From Albugo candida (Eukaryota; Oomycota; Peronosporomycetes; Albuginales), in the NCBI GenBank assembly GCA_040437565.1, contig JBDOQK010000057.1, positions 62,001-126,000 of the forward strand: a stretch of 64,000 nucleotides of DNA, read 5' to 3'. A program made the translations under genes and the position numbers. Each line of letters begins with the position of its first letter. Position 1 is the stretch's first letter. The notes under the pieces were generated by a model, which was not told the DNA's origin, made no database searches, and saw only the letters and a program-made list of their open reading frames with translations. Shown piece after piece: positions 56,880 through 64,000 of the stretch.

Positions 56880-58095
56880 TAGCCTTTTTAATGAGAAATA
56901 TAAATATCAGATGAAGCTTAAAATATCCTTTTTCTGAATTAAACAGAAGCGCTTCTGTCTCTTTTTGCTTTTTGGCTCAGTTAACAAGAATCAAGTTAGA
57001 CGATCAATCAGGATCCAGAGATAAGAAATTACGGAATAATAAACTTTCGCATTGAATAATGTGTTTCACGAAAAATAAATCTTGTATGAGTAACCTTTAA
57101 ACGCTCGACATACATTACTCACATAAACCTTTAAATTCAAATCAAAGTATAGTCCATATCGTAAAAATCACAATTTAATAGCGAGTGTTAAATAATGACA
57201 GTGTGATAATTGAATAAAGCATTACTTGGATGATCACGTAACCACCTTTACATGAAAAGATCAGAGAACTGGCTTTTCTACGCCAAAAATATTATTACAT
57301 CTGAATGCATTTGGGACACGCCACACTACATATTGTACTGAGTTTTCTTGTGCTCGCTAATTGTCAAGTGCGCATTCTATGATCATTGATTGTCTACTTT
57401 TACACCGTAATTATTAAATCGCAACGAATAAATGCGTTTTCCTTCATAAATACGATGGGATACAGCGGAGCATTTTGTAATCCATTGTCAGGCATATTTT
57501 CACGTCAAATGGTGATGGAGGATGATCATACCTTTCAAACGATTTCTGGCGGCAACTTGCGAATTGTTTTGCAAAACTGATGCATTCAAGTACGCGTTTT
57601 GTTATATTAATAGTGTGGATGCTTCTCAGAGAGATTCCTCAAATTATCTTTCAGTTTTCTCGAACAGTCTGTCATATCTAATGGAATGATTCAGAATTGT
57701 ACCGAGAGGTGGCGGACACGGACAACATCAAATGGAGCTGAGAATCACTAGCAACAAATGAATAAAAATTACCAAAACAGTTTCATTGCTGAAGGTGTGT
57801 GTTTAGTGCATGACGAAAAAAAAATCAAATAAGCATCAACATTTTTCTCATCTTTCAAGGTTGGAGGCGCTGTGTTTTATTGCAACCCAATCGAAACTCA
57901 AGGTGTTGATACTGAAGTGTTAGATAATGGATTATGCAAAGTTCGGGTCAACTCACATTATATTGGAAGAAATGCAAGATAGTGAGAATTTGTTGACGTT
58001 CGGCCTATACTCTCGACGTAGGTGCATCCACGATCTGTTCATAAATTAATTAAAAAGGAGAGAGCGTAAAAAAGCTGTTTGTAGGACGTTAGAAA
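56880..58095. other. AT-rich region without recognisable genes
   Basis: One 64-codon frame (57,386-57,580) and nothing else. No repeat seen. Confidence 0.4.
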
Positions 58096-58187
58096 TAATG
58101 TCACTTCTGGTTTTCACAGCCTCCTTTCGACTTGTAAAGTCCAACACCCACTGCTTCTTTTGTGTAGCTTATTCATATTTCAGTATT

Positions 58188-58405
58188 ATGGACGAGAAAT
58201 TTCGGATTCCTCATCGCATTCTGGTTTCGAAACTTGTGCAGTGTATTGCGAAGATTTGCGAAGAGATGACAATCCTTCCTCTCTTGGAATATTTGAATGA
58301 AAAAGACAGAAGCAGACTCAATTTCAATATGTGGGCTAAAGAAAAAATAAATTTGAATCGATGCGTACGAGTACTTCCGCACGAAAGCGTCACTAATGCT
58401 TTTCT
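58188..58405 (+). pseudogene. Coding fragment interrupted by the copia insertion (5' part)
   Basis: From ATG 58,188 the frame reads MDEKFRIPHRILVSKLVQCI, then AKICEEMTILPLLEYLNEKD and RVLPHESVTNAF, up to the insertion point at 58,405. Downstream of the element, plus-strand coding-like text resumes from about 63,095 (SLFNVLIDRKILLLASILHH; IAFCVLKLPPHWNQDSILQL), with a frameshift. The retrotransposon thus landed in a coding sequence, or in an already dying one. Family not recognised. Confidence 0.5.
58401..58405 (+). repeat. Target-site duplication, left copy
   Basis: TTTCT directly before the 5' LTR, repeated directly after the 3' LTR at 63,026-63,030. A 5-bp duplication is the norm for copia integrases. 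Confidence 0.9.
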
Positions 58406-58528
58406 TGTTCAAAAGGCGCGACTGGTGAGTTGAAGGGTTGCGAATGGTGATGTTGCACAAAGATCATGAGGTCAAAATGGATTAGGTTTCTCATTTACTT
58501 GATACTGAGCTAGTGCTGGAAACTAACA
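58406..58528 (+). repeat. 5' long terminal repeat of the copia element
   Basis: Starts TGTTCAAAAGGCGCGACTGG and ends CTGGAAACTAACA. Aligns end to end with 62,903-63,025, with 19 mismatches and no gap. The sequence directly after it (GGTTTCGAGCCC) is where a tRNA primer-binding site would lie. It resembles the complement of the T-arm of initiator tRNA more than a usual 3'-end site, so its role is uncertain. Confidence 0.93.
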
Positions 58529-58559
58529 GGTTTCGAGCCCAAGCCCCCCACAAGACCCT

Positions 58560-59680
58560 CTAGCAGCTTCGCCAGGTGCTCTCGACCGACATGCGGTCGA
58601 TGAGAAGACAGGCGACAGCGTGGACATCTCTCAATCGAGAGAACGCGGGAACTCCGAGCATAGTGCAGATTGTATGGATAGACTTGGAGAACTCATTGGG
58701 AATATGATGCGGGACTTGACACGGAACGCGTGGAGCGGTCCCAACTGTCCCCTGGTAGACCCTGCTACTCGTATAGGTAGTGGTTCGAGTGTCTTCAGTC
58801 AATTCTTGACTGCTGAACGGAATCGGACAAGAGCGGACTCACGCACTGCAGCGATGGATGTGCGAGGACGTTTGGTATGGAGCAGCACCAACAACAATAT
58901 TTTCCGACGGTCCAGCTCACGGTGCAAGCTTAAGCCCTACCGAGGCAGAACATCTACCCGACACAAGAATTTGGGTGAAGATGCCGACCGTCAAGAGTAT
59001 GAAGCTTCCTATAGAGCGCTTCACTGGAAAAGAAGAATACAAAGGACTTGAAGAAGGTTTTAAGAACTGGGGTTTTCAAATCCTGGATGGGCGGGGCTCG
59101 GCCCACAGCTTGAGGGGAGGTGAATGGCCTGTAGAATGCAACACGAGGACACTTAATTGGTACCTCGATGGAATTAATAGGAAGCTTTTGACAAGATGAA
59201 AGGTGTCTGGGCATCAGAAGTGCCTGCAGTTGAACACTTGATGAAGAAGATGCTACAGGTGTACGACAGAGAAATCACTGTTGAGCAACCCACACTATTC
59301 ATTCCGGCTCGTAAGCCAAACGATAGGTCTTGGATGGAGCAGTAACAATACCTGGTTGCCGTAGAAGGCTCGGCCAGCACCCCGGATCAATTTTTGCTCC
59401 AGTGCATATGTGAAGGAGCAAGGTGGGAGGTGAAACGAGCCACGCAAACGCGACTCGACCGTCGCCGAGCTGACTATCGCAAGAAGGCACGGGAGATGTC
59501 AGACTTCTCCAGTACGTTTGAGCTCGTTATAGGAGCATATGTCGTGAGTGGAATGCGACAACCCACTAGCAGCCGAAGTAATTCCCGCGGTGCTAATGAT
59601 GCGGAAGAGGCATTACGATTTAGCGATGGGAGACAATGCTAGGGTGGCAACCAGATCGGGCATACCAAGTGAGAGTGCAA
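58560..59680 (+). pseudogene. copia gag region with zinc knuckle
   Basis: The capsid-like part reads KLPIERFTGKEEYKGLEEGF then KNWGFQILD around 59,000-59,090, a pattern I associate with gag of oomycete-type copia elements. Frameshifts follow near 59,195 and later, with EVPAVEHLMKKMLQVYD at about 59,215 and LQCICEGARWEVKRATQTRL near 59,400. At 59,637-59,678 a CX2CX4HX4C zinc knuckle is recognisable (QIGHTK and ECKNKL), but its second Cys is Gly and two positions are stop codons (TAG, TGA). Gag forms the particle that packages element RNA. Confidence 0.8.
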
Positions 59681-59714
59681 AAACAAATTGAGTGGTAAGT
59701 AGGCGTCATTTGCA

Positions 59715-62640
59715 TTGAGTATAGGCACCACCATACATGGTGGGGAGCAGACCTGGATTCTCGACAGTGGCAATAGAAGGCATCTGGTGCTGGATGTTAG
59801 CATGCTGATCAACTCAGTTGATTTCTTTGACGAGTTTAATGCCGCTGATGATCAAGCTATCAAGACCACGAAAATGGGTCTCGTTGGGAGCCTTCGTGGA
59901 CAGTGTCATGAACTTGATTTCGTTAATCGACGTCTTCTATGCAAAGGACCTCCCAAAAACCTGCTTTCATTTTGTAACTCGAACAAAAAGGGATTGCGCT
60001 GAGCACGCAGGCGAGCATCGCTATTTAAAGGATACTAGTGATGAGCCACGAGTGTTTGAGGTCGAAAAGGAGAATAATGTGCTAGTCTTGTGCCCACAGA
60101 GTGGAGAGGCTGTACCGAACAGTAACGAAACAGTGTTTGCGGACCTACATGCTTCCGATACCAATGGTGACGCTAGTATAACCGTGAAGTGAAAGATTGT
60201 GGATTTGCACAAGCGACTCGGTCATCTTATGTATGACACGGCTGATAGGATTGAAGACAATGAGAACTCGGGAGTTGAACTGATTGATAGGATCCGACCA
60301 AGCTACATTACATGCACTCAAGGCAAACAAACTAAGCATGCACAATCCAAGAAGGATAGTGGGGCGCATTTCCCGATTGATCTAATTGAAGGGGGCACCT
60401 GCAGTGACCTAAAGGGTCCCATGACTCAACGGACCGATGAGTTAACCGGTATCTGATCAACTTTGTTGACCATTCGTCTAAATACTGCAGACTATTTGTT
60501 GCCTGAAAGAAGGATGTAGCCGCGAAATATTTATAAGCTTTTCTGGGGGTTTTCGAGCGCACGTTTGATTGCAAGGTGCACATCCATAGAATTGACAGCG
60601 GTGGTGAATATCGTAAAGTCGACCTGTTTTGCAAGGCGACTGGAGTGACCAGACAAGTGAGCGAAGCCGGCAATGAAGCATCCGATGTAAAGGTAGAACG
60701 CATGCACAAGACTGTTCTCAATATGGCGCGATGCATGATATTTGCCAGTGGCTTGCCGTTGCGATTCTGGTTTGATGAAGTGCCAAACGCAACTTATATT
60801 TTAAATCGCAGCCCAAGTAGCGCAAATTGCAAGCGGGCTCCTCCAATTTAAGTCCTGACCGGCAAGAAGCCCAGTATTGCTGATGTTGTGTTTTTTGGAA
60901 GCTCGTGTACGGCATATCGCTAGCCAGGAAAGAAATCGTGGAAACCGCGCGCCGAGGTCGAAACAATCGTGGGGAAGCATGACGAGACCAAAGGGCTCAA
61001 AGTATATCTACCCCGCGAGCGATTGGTCATAACGACACAGCATATAAAAATGTGGAAACCATGGGCATTGACAGAAACTTTCAATTGCAGAAGCAGCTAC
61101 ACATGGAAGGATCCTGATTTACGCCAAGCTGTACAAGAAAAGCGGAATACTGGGAAGCGAAAGGAGTGCATCGGCACTAACAAGAAATCGTTTAAGCACG
61201 GGTTACGCGGTAAAGGAAACATTGTCAAGAATAAAACTCCGTTTGGGAAGGCCGATGCCCACCCGGAGTAGTCGAATGCAGCACGCATGACCACTTGGCA
61301 AATGGGCGTCAAACATGTACCGGTTGGAATGGTGTACTTGCTCGAACATTCGAAAACATACAAGGAAGCGGTATGCTCTGAAGATGCTTCGCAATGGAGC
61401 GAATCGATGGATCCGAAATTGAATCTCTCAAGTCAAATAGAGCGTAAGAAGTAAAACTTCGAAGTCCTGGTCAGAAGCTGCTACATTCTAAATGGGTCTT
61501 TAGGACTAAAAGGCACTCAGGTTGGACGTTGAAACGATTCAAGGCGAGATTTGGGGCCTGCGGAAACGAGCAGTCATATGGTGTGAATTACAGAGCCGTG
61601 ATGAAATTAATGACAGCAAAAGTGGTGCTGGCATTGGCGCGAGTATGAGAGGTGCCTACTCGGCATGGAGATGTTTCTAACGCATATGTCAAAGGAGATA
61701 CAGAAGAAGGCATCGAGAGCGCACTTCACGTGCCGCGGGGGATGGAGTTAGCAGAGGACGAGTCCAAGAGATTGGGCACAACTGATAAGAGCGTGGTAGC
61801 GCTGAAGCTTCGGAAAAGCCTTTACGGGTTGGAGCAGGCTGGACGATTGTAGGCAAGGTTGCTACATGATACAATTAAGAAGCTTGGATTCGTATAGTGC
61901 TACACTGACAGTTGCATATACTTAAAAAGTGATGCAACAACGATCACGCTTATGGGTGTCTACGTAGACGATTTTTTGGTAACTGCTTAAAGGGTCTGCG
62001 ACGTAAACCAATTATTCAGTGACATAAATGTACTCGAGGTAAGGGATCTCAGTGAAGTGACAATTTGTTTTGACATTGGTGTGACTTATAGCCAAGGACC
62101 CGGGGTATCTGCTGGAGCAAACGTAGTACATTCGCGAAGTGCTTGCTGGACTATGTCAGGGGCAAGCTTATCCTGCACGTAAATCTATTGGTGAAGAACA
62201 AGACGGAGAAAACGAGGGCAATTTGCTACCAGTTGACGGTGACGGTACATCAAGATGAACGACGGTGAAGATGTTTCGGTCGGTCATTGGAAGCCTACTG
62301 TGGTTATCTAGATGCACGAGACCATTCATTGCATTCGCTGTGCCAGCCGGGGAGCGCATGCACCGAGAGATCGCGATTGATGGTGGGTAAATAGAATCGC
62401 TCGTTATTTGGAGTGAACCGTCGACCTGAAGTTTGAATTGAACGGAACACTTGAAGCCACAATTCACAAGAAGTCGTCTGGAAGGCTACAGCGACGCCGA
62501 TTACGCGGCAGACCACGCGTATATACAATCGGTTGGTGGAGGAGTTATATTTTATCCACAATGGAGGCCGATTTTGTAGCTGCATCGCAGGTGGTGAGTA
62601 ATCAGCTAGGACAACGAATTGCTTGCTGAAATTGCTGTGC
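59715..62640 (+). pseudogene. copia pol region: protease, integrase, reverse transcriptase, RNase H
   Basis: The protease motif WILDSGNRRHL at about 59,754 contains the catalytic DSG (usually DSGAxxH). The integrase zinc finger shows HKRLGH near 60,206-60,225 and CTQGK near 60,315, where the first Cys of CxxC seems lost. The catalytic core has CSDLKGPM near 60,400, DSGGEY at 60,594-60,611 and VERMHKTV near 60,692 (D, D, E positions). RT shows DVSNAYVKGD near 61,670, KSLYGLEQAG near 61,812 and the polymerase box YVDD at 61,961-61,972. RNase H shows GYSDADYAAD in one frame and STMEADFVAASQ near 62,556 in another. Stops and frameshifts occur throughout, so the polyprotein is not expressed as one piece. 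Confidence 0.93.
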
Positions 62641-62902
62641 TCGTTTCTTAGCTGATACTGATGCATGTTGAGTATCAACCTGCGATAAAGCAAATACAAG
62701 CGGAAGAAAAAGCAGGAAGAGCAAAACACATCGCAATACGTCTCAAGTTCATCATGATTACAGCAAGAAAAAGATAATCAAGGTGGTGTATTGCGAGTTA
62801 GGCTTCATGTGAGTTGACCTCCTCACCGAAAAATTTGCTGCGCCAAGGTTTTCAGAGCTGTGCGAGATGATCTCGCTGGATTAAGGTCATTTCGGGATAG
62901 AG

Positions 62903-63025
62903 TGTAAAAAAGACGCAACTGGTGAGATGAAGGGTTGCGACTGATGAGGTCGCGCAAAGATCATAAGGTCGGAATATATTAAGTTTCTCATTTACTTGAT
63001 ACTGAACTAGTGCTAGTAACTAACA
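62903..63025 (+). repeat. 3' long terminal repeat of the copia element
   Basis: Starts TGTAAAAAAGACGCAACTGG, ends CTAGTAACTAACA. The short purine-rich stretch GGGATAGAG just before it (62,894-62,902) is where the polypurine tract belongs, though it is interrupted by a T. Confidence 0.93.
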
Positions 63026-63030
63026 TTTCT
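63026..63030 (+). repeat. Target-site duplication, right copy
   Basis: TTTCT immediately after the 3' LTR matches 58,401-58,405. Confidence 0.9.
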
Positions 63031-63530
63031 TTTTCGTGGCGTTTAGTAGATGCAAAGCCGAACACATTTATCCTGTCACTGGAGCTCGAGTCGCTCAGAC
63101 AGCCGTCACTCTTCAATGTTCTGATTGACAGAAAAATACTTCTCTTAGCAAGCATTTTGCACCATCCAATCGTTTGAATTCGGAAATAAAGATCGCGTTC
63201 TGTGTACTAAAGTTGCCACCACACTGGAATCAAGATAGCATACTACAATTACGACAGTTCATTCAGGATGAGCAGTGGTCTTTCATATGGTACCAAAACA
63301 AGCAGTCAGAATACAAACCACGAATGATATTTATAAATTAGCGGTTCAACGACCTCGCGTCGAGGCCTTCCATTCAGGTGTGTCAACGAGTCAAGCCCAA
63401 ATAACGGATGCAGGCGCTCAGACGCTCAGACGCTCAGACGCTCACACCAGCTCTCAAAAAGCAAATTCTTATTTTACCAGCTGCTATATTCGAGGAGAAA
63501 AATCTTGTGGAATAATCAGGTTCTAACCCT
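63031..63530 (+). pseudogene. Coding fragment continuing after the copia insertion (3' part)
   Basis: About 70 bp after the insertion, protein-like text resumes: SLFNVLIDRKILLLASILHH ends at TGA near 63,176, and the next frame gives SEIKIAFCVLKLPPHWNQDS then QFIQDEQWSFIWYQNKQSEY to TAG near 63,339. A third frame (63,275-63,526, 83 codons) follows and contains an 8-bp microsatellite. The hydrophobic LIDRKILLLAS core is typical of a folded domain, but I cannot name the family. Probably the same gene as 58,188-58,405. Confidence 0.4.
63416..63447 (+). repeat. 8-bp microsatellite, four units
   Basis: GCTCAGAC occurs three times in tandem, followed by a variant GCTCACAC. Confidence 0.9.
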
Positions 63531-64000
63531 CAAACTTGAACACGTCGAGAAACTTCAAAATAAACATTTTTGGCCGTCGTTGGTACACCTCGCGATCAAA
63601 ATGAGAATCTTATTTATCCCATCACTTGTGGCAAGCTCAGAATAGGATTTCACTAGCAGCATCACCGGACCTCAATTAAAATCGATCACGTCTTTATTTC
63701 ACTTTGTCGATGCAATATAGCGACTAATAGCAAAACTCTGTTCTAGTTATTTGCACAATTTTGTAGACGATTGTTTTACACTTTTCTTTTCTTTTGCTTG
63801 AGAAATAGCCCAACATTTTGTGCGTTAAGGCTGTGGACGCAAAAAGCAACTTTAGACACTGTTAATAAATATTTTCGGACGAAGATACCAGAGTTCATGA
63901 TATAGACCCTCAAACAACGCCACCACACGGAGATAGCAAAACTACTAGAGCTCACATTTTAAACAGTATGGATCGTTTCTTCAATGGCCAATGTTGGTTG
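63531..64000. other. Unassigned sequence at the window end
   Basis: AT-rich with no sizeable open frame, repeat or RNA gene recognised. Confidence 0.4.

Larger units (their letters stand above)
58406..63025 (+). mobile_element. Complete but inactive Ty1/copia LTR retrotransposon, 4,620 bp
   Basis: The element has two 123-bp LTRs that start TGT and end ACA, and a 5-bp target duplication (TTTCT). The internal order is gag, zinc knuckle, aspartic protease, integrase, reverse transcriptase, RNase H. Integrase before RT is diagnostic of copia/Pseudoviridae-type elements. Stops and frameshifts interrupt every domain, so it cannot be autonomous. The LTRs differ at 19 of 123 positions without indels, which implies an old insertion, or a chimera between copies. 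The LTRs are short compared with most copia elements. Confidence 0.95.

Noticed and set aside
58960-59214. Minus-strand frames inside the copia element
   Set aside because: The plus strand carries gag and pol motifs in order, so the minus frames are shadows.
1-64000. An alternative genetic code with reassigned stops
   Set aside because: TAA, TAG and TGA all interrupt the recognisable proteins, and frameshifts occur as well. A changed code would not explain the frame switches.
1-64000. Many tiny introns instead of frameshifts
   Set aside because: Some frame changes could be introns, but stops occur inside conserved blocks such as the Rrp4 S1 domain and the copia zinc knuckle, and GT-AG pairs do not consistently bracket the changes.

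Overview
This window looks like eukaryotic nuclear DNA from an AT-rich, gene-poor, heavily decayed region. It has no operons, no ribosome-binding sites and no prokaryotic mobile elements. Recognisable eukaryotic sequences are the exosome cap protein Rrp4 (EXOSC2), the C-terminus of the Vps15/PIK3R4 WD domain, a protein disulfide isomerase (P5/PDIA6-like) protein, and a complete but dead Ty1/copia LTR retrotransposon. The gag style of the copia element and the general texture make an oomycete or other stramenopile my best guess, but the sequence does not prove it.

The main observation is negative. Almost every stretch that reads as protein is broken. Homology jumps between frames every 30-150 codons and runs through in-frame stops. 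I therefore annotate mostly pseudogenes and coding traces, not intact genes. Many short open frames on either strand are probably chance.

Layout: 2.0-9.4 kb holds traces of one or two large unrecognised plus-strand proteins, interrupted by a tandem repeat at 5.9-6.4 kb. 9.9-19.8 kb is mostly unrecognised coding debris. It includes copy A of a duplicated decayed gene (15.8-17.5 kb; copy B is at 23.7-25.5 kb), part of a dispersed ~185-bp repeat family, and a 90-bp CCAAT-rich duplication. At 19.9-21.5 kb a plus-strand coiled-coil pseudogene converges on the minus-strand C-terminus of Vps15. The Vps15 fragment is cut off by a 173-bp satellite array. That array runs into a 100-N scaffold gap, and on the other side of the gap lies a perfect 98-bp inverted repeat. 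22.8-36.4 kb is AT-rich, with a few degraded frames, a ~150-bp inverted coding duplication (32.4/33.1 kb) and degenerate palindromic repeats. 38.1-41.3 kb joins a decayed coiled-coil gene to three successive tandem arrays with units of about 170, 185 and 70 bp. 44.9-50.7 kb carries further decayed coding fragments on both strands. 52.0-55.2 kb holds the Rrp4 and PDI-like pseudogenes in tandem.

From 58,406 to 63,025 lies a 4.6-kb copia element with 123-bp LTRs and a 5-bp target duplication (TTTCT), inserted into another decaying coding frame. No functional pathway can be reconstructed. The window reads as a pseudogene and repeat graveyard around a satellite block.
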